Counted from the first letter of the stretch, positions 47,063-56,367 are shown. The stretch: 57,790 nucleotides of DNA from Phycocordibacter sp964398865 (GCA_964398865.1 CAYNOO010000007.1:1-57790); one strand, 5' to 3'. Program-made: numbers and translations. Notes: generated from the sequence alone by a model not told the origin.

Positions 47063-47722
47063 TCAACGAGTGAGTATAAGCGAGCGACGAACCATATCAA
47101 ACTCTTTCAGGAGCGCCTGTTTATCAAATGCTGTAACGGTACCCGGCTCATAATTGCCAATATTAGTGGAGTGAATGAAGTAGCGCACTGCCGTGCACGG
47201 AGTACTCCCCGTAATCACGTATACCGTCTCTTCATAGAAATTACCGGCACCGGCACCGGCAGTTTTCACAATGGAATAGGTGATGCCTTCTTCGGTGAGT
47301 GTAGTGGATGCGAGTCCTTCTTCTACAAAACTGGTTCCGGCGCAGGTATCGTCCCCGGGGAGCACTTCTATTGAAACGCCTGTATCGCTATGCGAAAGGT
47401 TTGTCCCTGTAGTATACGAATCTGGAATTGTAAATTTCACTCCCTTTATTCCGCTTCGTGGACCGAGCTCGGTATATACGTATGAGGAATCAGGTATATA
47501 GCTCGGCGGATAAAGAACTGAAATTCCTAATTCCTTAGAATCAAATATGCGCCAGTCACTTGGGGGATGATTCGCGTTAGTGAAAGATACATCATTGGAA
47601 AACCCCGCAAAGAGAGCAGGATGATTGAAGAGCCAGAGCCCAGAGAGGAATATAAACGCGAGCCCAAGAATTACCCACTGCGTTACATTCCCCCGACTCA
47701 CTGCCCTTTTGACGCCTCCCAT
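47063..47722 (-). CDS. Membrane-anchored exported protein, unknown
   Basis: From the ATG at 47722 (MGGVKRAVSRG) there are 219 residues: a basic head, one helix (about 14-33) and an outer domain with SKELGISVLYPPSYIPDSS and three cysteines. A GCCGGT triplet repeat encodes AGAGAGN near the middle. The ISVLYPPSY start resembles the PsbP-like protein at 34877. An in-frame start at 47794 would overlap the previous gene by 59 bases and is not preferred. Function unknown. Confidence 0.6.
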   Translation of the reverse strand: MGGVKRAVSRGNVTQWVILGLAFIFLSGLWLFNHPALFAGFSNDVSFTNANHPPSDWRIFDSKELGISVLYPPSYIPDSSYVYTELGPRSGIKGVKFTIPDSYTTGTNLSHSDTGVSIEVLPGDDTCAGTSFVEEGLASTTLTEEGITYSIVKTAGAGAGNFYEETVYVITGSTPCTAVRYFIHSTNIGNYEPGTVTAFDKQALLKEFDMVRRSLILTR

Positions 47723-47735
47723 ACCTATAGTCGTA

Positions 47736-49301
47736 TCATGACACAGACTCTGGCATCTGAACTCGTCTGTCCCCTCCCTGCTCAAATGCTGCAACGTTTT
47801 GCGCCGCGTTTAATCGCGCTGACATTGACTTGAACATCGCCACTGCCTGTTCAAAACCGACCACCCATCCGGTTTGACGAACGCTGTTATAGAAAGGGGT
47901 ACGGAGCATATTCCCCGCCGTGTCATATACCTCTGGGTAGCCGTGGTAGCGAACCATCTTTTTTGCATATGCAGCGATATGTCGAGCTGCGCGCTCCAAA
48001 AATACATTTTCTGTCTCATATTCTGACAATACGACCAAAAGCTTTATGAATTCCGCACCCCAGAAGCTCCAGATAGCAGTTCCGCCATAGGAAGCCACAG
48101 CAAAACGAACTACTGCTACCTGACGCGATGCCCTATCAGTCTGTTGGTAACGTAACGGAAAAGGCATATCAATTTCCTCTTTCATCGTATAGAGAACCGC
48201 CCGCTCAAGATACACGCGCTCATCGCTTTTTGCTGCATCAAGAAACCCTGTGAAGTATGCTGCAAGCCAGTCAGCGGAATAATAATTCCCCGCAATTCCT
48301 TCAGGGGATCTGTCTTCGAGGAAAAAGCCATTCTCTTCATTCCAGTAGGTAGTAAGGATCCGAGCCTTCAGAGCGGAAAGGTCAACGTGCGGGATTTCCT
48401 CAAGACCAAGTTCGCGCGCAAGAACAAACGTCTTCCAAAAAATGACGTTGTCATAAAAGGAGCTGCTGCGCATCGTGATGTCCTTCGCAGACGATATATG
48501 AATGTCGGTTCGAATTAATCCTGCTTTCTCATCAAAAACTTTCTGGTAATATTTTGTTATTAATTTTGCTAAAACCTCGCGATTCTCTTCAAGAAGGGTT
48601 TCCGCAGCCTCTTTCGTGTCCAACCGGAAACCATTTTCGGACTCAAACGGATAGCGTTTCCTGAAAAAAGAATTATCTATGAGCGCACCGAGCCCAAAGA
48701 GGATGCCATAGAGGGCATCGGAAGGATAGTGATATATGTTGATGCAGCTTACTGCATGCACGCCAACCGGTACTATAGTCGTCGTACAATCGCCGTTTTT
48801 TTCAAATGCAGCGATAGCATACGCAACCGTCTGCAAATAGATTCTTTGACGATTCTGCCAATCGCTCTTGCCAAGCGCAGTTCTCGGATCCAACATCGCA
48901 TAATAGAAAACACCGAGATTCCGGGGATAAAAAACATTAAAGTGATCCCCGGAAATCAAATATGGTCTTTTCGGATTGAAACGCACTGTATGAATGTCGC
49001 GTATGACACCCTCCAAGCTCCTACTCCTCGCCTTATCTCCAGCGTTCACATTCGAGATGATATGCCATGCGCATTTCGCATATGCGAATGTACGCCAAAA
49101 GAGCGAAGTCGATACTTTCAAAGAAAAACGCTTCAAGAGCCGTATGGTTCTTCCTTGAAGTTTCGTTTCGAAGGGATTTCTGACACGACTCATCCGACCA
49201 TAAGGATTCGAGAACGCTGAATAGGTAATCAGCGCCAAGAGCGTCACAATAAAAAAAATCGCGAAGCCGTCAGAATAATAGTGATGGTGGTGATGAATCA
49301 T
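47736..49301 (-). CDS. Membrane-anchored (alpha/alpha)6-barrel-like protein
   Basis: A 521-residue protein with a natural His run (MIHHHHHYY), one helix (about 13-30) and a large domain of repeated paired helices with aromatic motifs (GLIRTDIHISSAKDITMRSSS, NYYSADWLAAYF, GGTAIWSFWGAEFIKLL), as in six-hairpin glycosidases. Acidic residues in the barrel could be catalytic, but no single GH family is certain. It starts a three-gene group with the next exported protein. A surface-glycan enzyme is the best guess. Confidence 0.6.
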   Translation of the reverse strand: MIHHHHHYYSDGFAIFFIVTLLALITYSAFSNPYGRMSRVRNPFETKLQGRTIRLLKRFSLKVSTSLFWRTFAYAKCAWHIISNVNAGDKARSRSLEGVIRDIHTVRFNPKRPYLISGDHFNVFYPRNLGVFYYAMLDPRTALGKSDWQNRQRIYLQTVAYAIAAFEKNGDCTTTIVPVGVHAVSCINIYHYPSDALYGILFGLGALIDNSFFRKRYPFESENGFRLDTKEAAETLLEENREVLAKLITKYYQKVFDEKAGLIRTDIHISSAKDITMRSSSFYDNVIFWKTFVLARELGLEEIPHVDLSALKARILTTYWNEENGFFLEDRSPEGIAGNYYSADWLAAYFTGFLDAAKSDERVYLERAVLYTMKEEIDMPFPLRYQQTDRASRQVAVVRFAVASYGGTAIWSFWGAEFIKLLVVLSEYETENVFLERAARHIAAYAKKMVRYHGYPEVYDTAGNMLRTPFYNSVRQTGWVVGFEQAVAMFKSMSARLNAAQNVAAFEQGGDRRVQMPESVS

Positions 49302-49355
49302 ACTTCACACTGCCGGACGAATCGGTACAACAATCATGGACTGTTCAGTGACGCA

Positions 49356-49874
49356 TTACAACAACGGGAGAAGTGTTTCAAAATTTCCTCTGAGTCCCGG
49401 GGTCTGCTCACCTCCTTCATCCAATAAACCTTTCTTAATGAGTAGTTTTCCGTTCTCTTCGAATACGCCGAGCTCTATGCCACCGCCAGCCCACCAACAG
49501 ATGACTCCGGATTGCTCGCCAGCTAAAAGCTGCCAGCTTGAATTTGCACTCGCAATTTGTGAACAGTTCCCTTCGTACGTACCTGCGTCATAGCGCTTGT
49601 CGTTCATGGTCAATGACACCTGCGTGTGAGGAACGCCGGTCGCCTCATCAGTTCCTTTATCACTAAAAATCCACGCAAGTGTCGGCGTGGGACATGCGGC
49701 AAATTCACATTGTGGACCTGTGCGACCAACCGAACTTCCGTCAGGGCACATTTTCGCTTCCATTGTGCATGCAACCCCAGGCGTCACTGCCGTATGCGGG
49801 TAGAAGAAAAGAACACCCGCTCCAATAACTGCCGCCAGAGCCCCGATTCCAAGCCACAGTCCTCTATTACCCAT
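49356..49874 (-). CDS. Membrane-anchored Cys-rich exported protein
   Basis: A 172-residue protein with one helix (about 6-25), then a small Cys module, CTMEAKMCPDGSSVGRTGPQ with two further cysteines in EFAACP (36-61), a motif repeatedly found in CPR exported proteins, and a beta-rich C-terminal domain with two more Cys. The cysteines fit the oxidative folding pair at 33915-34853. Function unknown. Confidence 0.6.
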   Translation of the reverse strand: MGNRGLWLGIGALAAVIGAGVLFFYPHTAVTPGVACTMEAKMCPDGSSVGRTGPQCEFAACPTPTLAWIFSDKGTDEATGVPHTQVSLTMNDKRYDAGTYEGNCSQIASANSSWQLLAGEQSGVICWWAGGGIELGVFEENGKLLIKKGLLDEGGEQTPGLRGNFETLLPLL

Positions 49875-49931
49875 GTATTTAGCCTACCACACGGGTTTCA
49901 TGTCGATTCTTTATAATACACATTTCCTGAA

Positions 49932-51596
49932 TCACTTAAAGAATAAGCGCGCAATACGCAATTCTTCAAAAGAGTAGGCGCCTTTGAGACGCGTAAACAC
50001 TGGGGAAAGCTCCTCAGCACCCTCCGCCTTAAACGCCCCGTGAATGAGGGGGCACGCTTCGATGATATGCGGTGAGAACAATCCTTCGATGTCCTCTACC
50101 CTACAAAGACCTTGTGCTAGAAGTTTTTCTAGATGACCTATGAGTGTCGGAACTTTCAGTTTCCGCAATTTCGCTATGTCGTGAAGAGAGTGCCCTTCTT
50201 CTATGAGCGCAAGGGTTGCACCATACGTGCTCCCTTTCTGCTTTCCACTCTTTGTCGGCACTTTCGTTTCAACAGTGCCACCGGATGCGCGCACAAAATT
50301 ATCTTCCATACCTTTCTTCTCCGCATCACTCATCTCCTCGAAAACCATCTTGGCGTCTTCGGAGCGCACGCGAAATTGCATATCCTGCTCCGCAACCCGC
50401 GGATGTATAAGAAGCGCCCGTTCGCTCCAACCCAACAAATGCAACCCGGCGAGAGTTCGCACGCGAGAAAGCGCCACATAACCATGCCCATGCTCAAACA
50501 CTCCGGAAAGATCTATTGCTGCCGCATCCATGCTCATTCCTTGGCTCTTATGTATTGTAATCGCCCACGCGAGACGAAGCGGCACCTGCGTAATTCGTGC
50601 GCGTACTCTTCCCTCCTGTTCAACCGCCCAGTCCATTGGCTCTATGACGAGAACCTGTCCTTCTTTCGTCTTTATAACGGGATAGCCGCTCATCTCATCA
50701 AAGCCGACGACGGTGCCGAGTGTGCCATTTGCAAATCCTGAGGTCGGATTATTTTTCGTACACATCACGACGGCATCCTTTTTAAGAAACAGATTCTCCG
50801 GTGAAAGACAGCCGCGCTTTAAGCCCGCAACGAGAGTGTCGGAACCCTGTGTAGTCATAAAAAATGTTGACGGCTGACCTTTGAGATTGGCGAGCGCATC
50901 CGCATTGATGCGATCGACATCCACGTTGTGCGCAAAGAGACGTGGAATTTTATGCGATACATCGTTCGACGCTACTGCTCTATCTTGGAAACACAGCAAG
51001 GTTTCTTCGTCAGCAGAACCCGCTCGGATAGACGCGAGCGCAGAGAGAAAAATTCCGTCTTCTTGGCGATGCTGTTCGGTCAAATAACAGATGATTGGGT
51101 TTGCTGCTTTCCACACGGGGGATTCGAATGCAAACGATGCGCGCGAAGATCTGTGTTTAGAAATAGGCGGAAGTTGGAAAAAATCACCAACGAATATGAC
51201 CTGCATGCCGCCGAACGTCTCGTCATTCCTCTTCACTTCTCGAATGACTGCCTCGGCCAAAGCCAGCGTCTCTCCTGAAAGCATGGAAATCTCATCGATG
51301 ATGAGTATGTGTGATTTCATTATCCGCCGTGCCACGTGTTCCTTCCCTGCTACGGCGTCTATGTCGCGTTCTGACATCTCTTGTGCAATGCCTATCCCGC
51401 TCCACGAGTGCACGGTGATGCCGCCAATATGCGTTGCTGCGATGCCCGTTGATGCGGTTATGGCAGGCTCGATACCGTGAGAGCGAAGCCACGAGACGTA
51501 CTCATTCACCGTATGCGTCTTTCCGCTTCCAGGCTCGCCCGTAAGAAAGACATTCGCCCCTGTTTTCAGAATAGTCAGTGCATCATCCTGCGTCAT
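49932..51596 (-). CDS. PIF1/RecD-like helicase with C-terminal HTH
   Basis: A 554-residue superfamily 1B helicase. Walker A is GEPGSGKT (20-27), followed by ASTGIAATHIGGITVHSW, LIIDEISML, GDFFQLPP and, in the second lobe, WAITIHKSQGMSMDAAAIDL and YVALSRVRTL. The tail (about 445-525) has a helix-turn-helix like that at the end of RecQ (HSLHDIAKLRKLKVPTLIGHL). A start at the ATG 51596 is chosen over a TTG at 51614. G-quadruplex or fork-stall processing is typical of PIF1. Confidence 0.92.
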   Translation of the reverse strand: MTQDDALTILKTGANVFLTGEPGSGKTHTVNEYVSWLRSHGIEPAITASTGIAATHIGGITVHSWSGIGIAQEMSERDIDAVAGKEHVARRIMKSHILIIDEISMLSGETLALAEAVIREVKRNDETFGGMQVIFVGDFFQLPPISKHRSSRASFAFESPVWKAANPIICYLTEQHRQEDGIFLSALASIRAGSADEETLLCFQDRAVASNDVSHKIPRLFAHNVDVDRINADALANLKGQPSTFFMTTQGSDTLVAGLKRGCLSPENLFLKKDAVVMCTKNNPTSGFANGTLGTVVGFDEMSGYPVIKTKEGQVLVIEPMDWAVEQEGRVRARITQVPLRLAWAITIHKSQGMSMDAAAIDLSGVFEHGHGYVALSRVRTLAGLHLLGWSERALLIHPRVAEQDMQFRVRSEDAKMVFEEMSDAEKKGMEDNFVRASGGTVETKVPTKSGKQKGSTYGATLALIEEGHSLHDIAKLRKLKVPTLIGHLEKLLAQGLCRVEDIEGLFSPHIIEACPLIHGAFKAEGAEELSPVFTRLKGAYSFEELRIARLFFK

Positions 51597-51655
51597 TGGA
51601 ACACCATACCGCAAAATCTCACTTCATTACATACAAAAATGAGGGTTGGGCGAGC

Positions 51656-51913
51656 TCACGCCGCAATACTTCCGCGTATCAGCTGTAATTTTTGTTCTCG
51701 AGATAATCTCTTTATACTCGCCTCACGCGCTCGGGCTTCCGCAAGAGTGGCAAACATTTCTGCGTATTTCAGTTCCACTGGTCGGCGGATTTTCGTGTAA
51801 TGTGCCCCTGCCTTGGCGTGATTATGCTGCTTCAACCTTCTTTCTAGGTCATTCGTGCAACCGACATATAACGTCTTATCAGCGCATTCCAAGATGTAAG
51901 TGAAATGAGACAT
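51656..51913 (-). CDS. GIY-YIG nuclease domain protein
   Basis: An 85-residue single-domain protein. FTYILECADKTLYVGCTNDLERRLKQHN (3-30) is the GIY-YIG core, with YVG replacing the second YIG, R24/R26 and H29; E65-region Glu would bind the metal. This is the YhbQ/UPF0213 type, of unclear substrate. It is 59 bases upstream of the PIF1-like gene on the same strand. Confidence 0.92.
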   Translation of the reverse strand: MSHFTYILECADKTLYVGCTNDLERRLKQHNHAKAGAHYTKIRRPVELKYAEMFATLAEARAREASIKRLSREQKLQLIRGSIAA

Positions 51914-51921
51914 CGAGATAT

Positions 51922-52407
51922 CTAAGGCATCTCAAAACGAAGTTGGAGCGCCTTACCGAAAGCTGTCGCATTCCACTCTCCCAAGATATTTCGCATATGC
52001 GCTTGCACTCTGAGAACAAAATCTTTCGTGAGCCATTCCGGCATCAACTCTCCGTATGCATCAAGTAGATTTTTCATTCCCGCAAGAAATTGCTCAGGGG
52101 TGGCATTAGCTTTTATGACTCCCGTGAGCGCCCCAACTACCCGCTCAGTCATCGCGACTTCTGAATTTGAAAAGTTGTTTTCAGGCATAGGTGCAGAGAG
52201 TAAGGCGTAGCTTTCTTTTGCAAAAAGAAGTCCATAAAAAGAATTTTTAAGACTCGCTTCCGTTTCAACTGCAAAATGCAGGAAATCATGGAAAAGAAAT
52301 GTCTTGGTCTCAAGTTCCAAAGATTCTCCTGTTCCATCAGCTCGCCTGTATTCAAACGTGTGATGCGTGGGAGAAATTTTTGTTACGGTGATCGAAAGAG
52401 TGTTCAT
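51922..52407 (-). CDS. Hypothetical protein, 161 residues
   Basis: A soluble alpha/beta protein: a beta-rich start (LSITVTKISPTHHTFEYRRA), a helical middle with FLFHDFLHFAVETEA and a long amphipathic C-terminal half. There are no membrane segments or catalytic motifs I recognise. It lies 8 bases upstream of the GIY-YIG gene and 14 bases downstream of the oxidoreductase, so the three form one unit. Confidence 0.65.
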   Translation of the reverse strand: MNTLSITVTKISPTHHTFEYRRADGTGESLELETKTFLFHDFLHFAVETEASLKNSFYGLLFAKESYALLSAPMPENNFSNSEVAMTERVVGALTGVIKANATPEQFLAGMKNLLDAYGELMPEWLTKDFVLRVQAHMRNILGEWNATAFGKALQLRFEMP

Positions 52408-52421
52408 GAGATGTAAAAACT

Positions 52422-53093
52422 CTAATCAGGGAGACCCTTAAATTCGTCCCCTTCTACCCGCCGAATGCCGCACTTTGAAAGCATGGCGAGTACGGTGTGT
52501 ACGAAACCTGGGGAACCTGCGATGTAATAGAGAGCGAGCGGATGCTGACGGGTACATTCAAGAATGCGTGCTGAGAGCTCTTCGCGCCGTATCGGTATAT
52601 ATTTAATAGGCATCTTTGAGAATTCTTCCCTGTACAAGTATTCTCCACTCGCAACATGTATCAGGGTCGGAGCGAGGGGTAGGTCTTTTTTTACAAAATC
52701 CCGAAGTTGCGACCGGAACGGCGTAACGCCCACGCCTCCCGCAATCATCACAACCTCTCCTGTGTCTTGCGGCGGCCAGTGCATATGACCTTTTATCTTG
52801 AAAAGCGCGACAGTGTCGCCCGGCTGCAGGTTTTTGAGCGCGCGCTGATATGAACTCTCTGAGCGCGAATCAACACCAAACCAAACCTCTTCATCATGAG
52901 GGGCTGATGCGAACGAGAATTCCCGCACTGACCTCTCTTCCAGCGGCATGCCCGAGAGACGAACATGCGCATACTGTCCCGCTTCAAACTGCACGGGACG
53001 TGCTGGTCGAAAAACATAGGTATCTACGCCCTCGTAAGCGGGCACACGCCTCACTAAGGTCAGCGTTTCTTCTTCCCAGACTTGATTTTCCAT
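52422..53093 (-). CDS. Ferredoxin/flavodoxin-reductase-like FAD oxidoreductase
   Basis: A 223-residue FNR-fold protein. The FAD domain has FEAGQYAHVRL and the flavin-binding RSVREFSFASAP (RxxSFAS type); the NAD(P) domain has MIAGGVGVTPFRSQLRDF and ALYYIAGSPGFVHTVL. There is no ferredoxin or globin domain, so an external electron partner is needed. The ATG at 53093 is chosen because TATGAT ends 6 bases before it (leaderless); an upstream GTG at 53114 is less likely. Confidence 0.88.
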   Translation of the reverse strand: MENQVWEEETLTLVRRVPAYEGVDTYVFRPARPVQFEAGQYAHVRLSGMPLEERSVREFSFASAPHDEEVWFGVDSRSESSYQRALKNLQPGDTVALFKIKGHMHWPPQDTGEVVMIAGGVGVTPFRSQLRDFVKKDLPLAPTLIHVASGEYLYREEFSKMPIKYIPIRREELSARILECTRQHPLALYYIAGSPGFVHTVLAMLSKCGIRRVEGDEFKGLPD

Positions 53094-53137
53094 GCGCCTA
53101 TCATAGTAGCGCACTCATTCTAAGAACAATTGCGATC

Positions 53138-53629
53138 CTAATATTGCACTCTAATTGCGCGCTCAAGACGCAACGGATTGGTGGTGATGCACGTGTTGTA
53201 GCCTTGTGAGGCGACGACTGTCTCGGTCGGATAGAAGGTTTTGATGACCGTAACAGTGATACAGGGATTCGCCACCCCCCCATCAAGCGGGAACGAGAAC
53301 ACACTGGTGTATGTTGGTCGAAGTTGTGTACCTCCAGGTGTGTGTGTCACGTCAGCCAAACCCCCGCCGCAGGCGACTTGAGTGAGCGGGGATGTGGTTG
53401 CAAACGCGTTATGTTTCGCATCCCAATACAGTGCGCACTCAATGCCGGTGTCAGCTGCAAAGAAAGCAAACTGAGATTCGCGACCGGAAGATGAAAGAAT
53501 AATTTCTTTTGAAAGAATATTGAAAATTGCCGAGCCAATCGCAATCAGAATGCTCCCAATCAAAACCGCGAGAAGTAAGGTGAAACCTCGTTGAGTTTTT
53601 TTTCGTGAATCTGGTTTTTTCATACTCAT
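53138..53629 (-). CDS. Minor type IV prepilin, PilX-like
   Basis: A 163-residue prepilin with leader ending TQRGFTLLLAVLIG: cleavage after G and methylation of F are expected, but the usual E5 is replaced by L, as in PilX/GspK-type minor pilins that do not need it. Cysteines in ECALYW, VACGGG, PCITVT and TCITT suggest disulfides. It overlaps the next prepilin by 4 bases (ATGA), which fixes the start at 53629. Confidence 0.85.
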   Translation of the reverse strand: MSMKKPDSRKKTQRGFTLLLAVLIGSILIAIGSAIFNILSKEIILSSSGRESQFAFFAADTGIECALYWDAKHNAFATTSPLTQVACGGGLADVTHTPGGTQLRPTYTSVFSFPLDGGVANPCITVTVIKTFYPTETVVASQGYNTCITTNPLRLERAIRVQY

Positions 53630-54234
53630 GATCCCGCCCAATTAAAGAGGTGCTCAGTGATTTGGAATGATCTGTTGATGCCCACCGATACCCATGAAAT
53701 AGTAACTTTTACCATCACTTCATCCGTAGTTCCTGCAACGGGAGTAATGGAAAGCACTCGCGTGAAGGGAGACGCGGGTCCGCTTGCTGCGTCTTCATTG
53801 TAGAGCGTGGTTGCTGTGCTCACATACACGGGCGGACATGCACTTAAGACACCGCAGACGCTATGCGTGAATCGCGGAAAATCAACGATACATGATGCAC
53901 CAACGCAATCATTCAAGTCCGTAAGCCAGGGCGTATTCGCAAGGTAATTCTGATCGCGCTCGGCACGCACATACTCGACAGCTTCCTGGGCGAGGTAAAA
54001 CGCCGTTACTTGGTCGCGTGCATAGTACGCAAGCCTGAGCGACTGCGCAGCAATCGAGAGAGGTCCGACGAGAGAAACAAGAAGGACGGTGATCGCTACA
54101 AAAGTTTCAATCAATGTAAAGCCGCGGCGGCTTTGCTTCGTCGGCACTCGAAGATTACGGAAACCAGAAGTTTCCGCATCCTTCTCGCTTGACGAAGGGA
54201 AAGCTCTTGCTGTTTTCTTTTTGAGGATTTTCAT
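53626..54234 (-). CDS. Minor type IV prepilin, PilV/GspI-like
   Basis: A 202-residue prepilin with an unusually long leader of about 37 residues before RRGFTLIETFVAITVLLVSL; E5 is present. The leader DNA holds a GGAAAC/GTTTCC hairpin. The C-terminal domain has two Cys pairs (DCVGASC, VCGVLSACP). It lies 5 bases after the PilW-like gene and is coupled to the PilX-like gene. Confidence 0.88.
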   Translation of the reverse strand: MKILKKKTARAFPSSSEKDAETSGFRNLRVPTKQSRRGFTLIETFVAITVLLVSLVGPLSIAAQSLRLAYYARDQVTAFYLAQEAVEYVRAERDQNYLANTPWLTDLNDCVGASCIVDFPRFTHSVCGVLSACPPVYVSTATTLYNEDAASGPASPFTRVLSITPVAGTTDEVMVKVTISWVSVGINRSFQITEHLFNWAGS

Positions 54235-54239
54235 AAATT

Positions 54240-54929
54240 TTAAATATCAAGCACTCGCTGAACAACGCTCGCCTGCACCGTGAAGGTAGTCGTACCTCCG
54301 GGCACTTCTGCAGAACCTTTAATGCGCATCAGGACCCGCGGCTGTATGCCATCCCCTTTTGCAGAACCGACGACATAAAAATCAAAGGTATCTATTGAGA
54401 CTTCCGGCGCAGTAATGGCGACCCAGCTGCCATTGGCTCCCCCTTTAAGTGAACGCTCAAGCTGTTTGCCATTCAAACGGTAGACTACCTGATCATTAGC
54501 GTCAGTGAGACTACCTGTCGAAGATTCAAATGCCATGAGGTGCGCTCCCCCTGATGCACAATCCTGCGGGGTCGCGATAGTGGAAGGTGGTGGCGCCGAT
54601 GGAGGTGTCGTAGCGGACGTGACACAGTTATAGAGCGTGCCAACACGAATCGAACGTGACATGCCTTCGACGGCTGCACTCAGGTTATTCATGACCGAAT
54701 GAATGGCTTGGGCACGATGGTTTGTGGCGACTAAGGACAAGAGCGCCCCGACGCCCACCATCATCACAATCGCGAATATACTCACCGCAACCATCATCTC
54801 AATCAACGTGAACGCCTGCGCTGTTTTCTTACCATTTCTGCGAAGCAAAACATGCGTGCAAAAGACTAAGACTTGGGCAAACGCCCCGGAGTGGTCTTTT
54901 GCACGCATGTTTTGCGAAGTATTTTTCAT
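54240..54929 (-). CDS. Minor type IV prepilin, PilW/GspJ-like
   Basis: A 229-residue frame starting 2 bases after the previous gene. The mature start is AFTLIEMMVAVSIFAIVMMV (E5 present) after Ala rather than Gly, so the leader would be about 40 residues. The DNA for that leader is mostly a 22-bp inverted repeat (54845-54915). A TTG start at 54848 would give a normal leader of about 13 residues (LRRNGKKTAQA), so the long form may be an artefact of a hairpin in the spacer. The distal domain has the expected beta-rich pilin fold. Confidence 0.85.
   Translation of the reverse strand: MKNTSQNMRAKDHSGAFAQVLVFCTHVLLRRNGKKTAQAFTLIEMMVAVSIFAIVMMVGVGALLSLVATNHRAQAIHSVMNNLSAAVEGMSRSIRVGTLYNCVTSATTPPSAPPPSTIATPQDCASGGAHLMAFESSTGSLTDANDQVVYRLNGKQLERSLKGGANGSWVAITAPEVSIDTFDFYVVGSAKGDGIQPRVLMRIKGSAEVPGGTTTFTVQASVVQRVLDI
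54845..54915. repeat. 22-bp inverted repeat at the PilW-like gene start
   Basis: Arms 54845-54866 and 54894-54915 are perfect complements, the 27-base loop containing GGGC-AAAC-GCCC. Read as RNA it is a very stable hairpin at the beginning of the prepilin frame. Confidence 0.8.
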
Positions 54930-54931
54930 AC

Positions 54932-55519
54932 TTAGGGATTCGTTACTGAAATCTGCCCCGTGGAGACAACGCTAATAGTGCGCGTCTCTCCCGAGGGTGA
55001 GGTCACCACCACTTTCCCGCGCGAATATAGAGTCGAACTATTGGAAGAAAAGAGAGCGTCGGGGTCAGGTCTGAAAAAAACAATGTCCAGATGGTCTATG
55101 GCGTTCGATGCGCTATTGGAACACTCTTCGACTCCGGCACTCGTGATGCCGCAAAAACTTTGTATGGTGTGCCCTCGCCCGACCGAGAACGTCTGTACTA
55201 TTGAATCAACTCCGCTGTCATAACGCTTATTGGCATTCGTATCAGCAAAAAACGTGTACGAGGACGCGCTCGCGAAACGAAGCCCGTAACCGACCTGGAA
55301 ATTACTACCGTACTCCTTCACTGAAAGACCGTACACTTGTGCTTCACGAATTGATAATGCAATGTCATACGCAAGACTACCCAGAAGCACAGAGCTGTTA
55401 AAGCGCGAATGATTTGCAAGAACGACGAGCGAGATGACCGAAAAAATCCCCATCACTACGAGAAGCTCAATAAGCGTAAGTCCCCGAACGACGCCTTTCA
55501 GGGTGAATATTTTTTTCAT
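54932..55519 (-). CDS. Type II/IV pseudopilin, GspH-like
   Basis: A 195-residue prepilin. From the ATG at 55519 the leader is MKKIFTLKGVVRG and the mature start LTLIELLVVMGIFSVISL, with E5 present and L rather than F at position 1. The rest matches GspH/FimT-type (SIREAQVYGLSVKEYG). It overlaps the prepilin peptidase gene by 4 bases (ATGA), which fixes the start. Confidence 0.88.
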   Translation of the reverse strand: MKKIFTLKGVVRGLTLIELLVVMGIFSVISLVVLANHSRFNSSVLLGSLAYDIALSIREAQVYGLSVKEYGSNFQVGYGLRFASASSYTFFADTNANKRYDSGVDSIVQTFSVGRGHTIQSFCGITSAGVEECSNSASNAIDHLDIVFFRPDPDALFSSNSSTLYSRGKVVVTSPSGETRTISVVSTGQISVTNP

Positions 55520-56367
55520 GAGTGTCCGAGGAATAGTATATTCGTGAGCCATGCGCCAAGAGAGAGAGGAGAAAGATTCGTGAAAAGTGCGAGCCCTATG
55601 CCGAATGCCAGGAACGGCACGAACGGCAACTCTGTTTTCATGGTAACCCGTGGTAGGAAGCGTAACAATCTTTTTTTTGAACGGATGGAGGATAAAAGAA
55701 ACAACGCTACATACACGAGCGTCGCAGACCACACGCCGAACATTATCGCTTCAATGCCGCGGAATAACCCAAGGAGTAGTCCTGCCGCCCCAGCCACATA
55801 CACATCGCCCATTCCCATCCCGCGACCGCCAGTTACGAGAACAAGCGCGAAGAAAAATCCGAAAAGAGCCGCTCCGCCCAGAAACGCATCCCCCATCGGA
55901 AGATATGAGCCGACAAAGAAGCTCTGCGAAAGAGCTGCAAGAAACGCGCTTAGGACGAGCGCATATATGAATGGCATCGGCACTAACGTATGCCTCAAAT
56001 CATAGACAACGAGCGCAAGCAGAGAGGTTAGAAACATGAGAAGTGCAGCGAACGCGAGCACAGACCAGAGCGACAACACTGGCGGCATCAAAAAGAACGC
56101 GAGGAGAAACAATATGCCAACCGTTAATTCAACTGCCGGATAGTGCCATGAAAAGGTGCTTCCGCAGGAGCGGCACCGACCGCGAAGTACGAAATATGAA
56201 ACTAAAGGAATGAGGTCGTGCCAAAGAATTGGCGCATCGCACGCCATACAGTGAGAGCGTGGCATCGGGGTCTGTCCGAAACCAAAACGAAGCACGAGTA
56301 CATTCACGAAACTCCCCACGCAAAGACCAAAGAAAAATAGAAAAGCGAGGAGCCAGATTCCCACCAT
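55516..56367 (-). CDS. pilD: Prepilin peptidase PilD (A24)
   Basis: A 283-residue membrane aspartic protease that cleaves and methylates prepilins. The N-terminal domain has FGLCVGSFVNVLVLRF and the zinc-type cysteines MACDAPILW and GRCRSCGSTF. The catalytic Asp motifs are VYDLRHTLVP (about 125) and GMGMGDVYVAG, which carries the GxGD signature. About eight membrane segments. A TATACT -10 inside an inverted repeat ends 7 bases before the ATG. Confidence 0.95.
   Translation of the reverse strand: MVGIWLLAFLFFFGLCVGSFVNVLVLRFGFGQTPMPRSHCMACDAPILWHDLIPLVSYFVLRGRCRSCGSTFSWHYPAVELTVGILFLLAFFLMPPVLSLWSVLAFAALLMFLTSLLALVVYDLRHTLVPMPFIYALVLSAFLAALSQSFFVGSYLPMGDAFLGGAALFGFFFALVLVTGGRGMGMGDVYVAGAAGLLLGLFRGIEAIMFGVWSATLVYVALFLLSSIRSKKRLLRFLPRVTMKTELPFVPFLAFGIGLALFTNLSPLSLGAWLTNILFLGHS

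Noticed and set aside
47250..47268. GCCGGT triple repeat
   Set aside because: A short in-frame repeat coding Ala-Gly; too short to count as a contingency locus.
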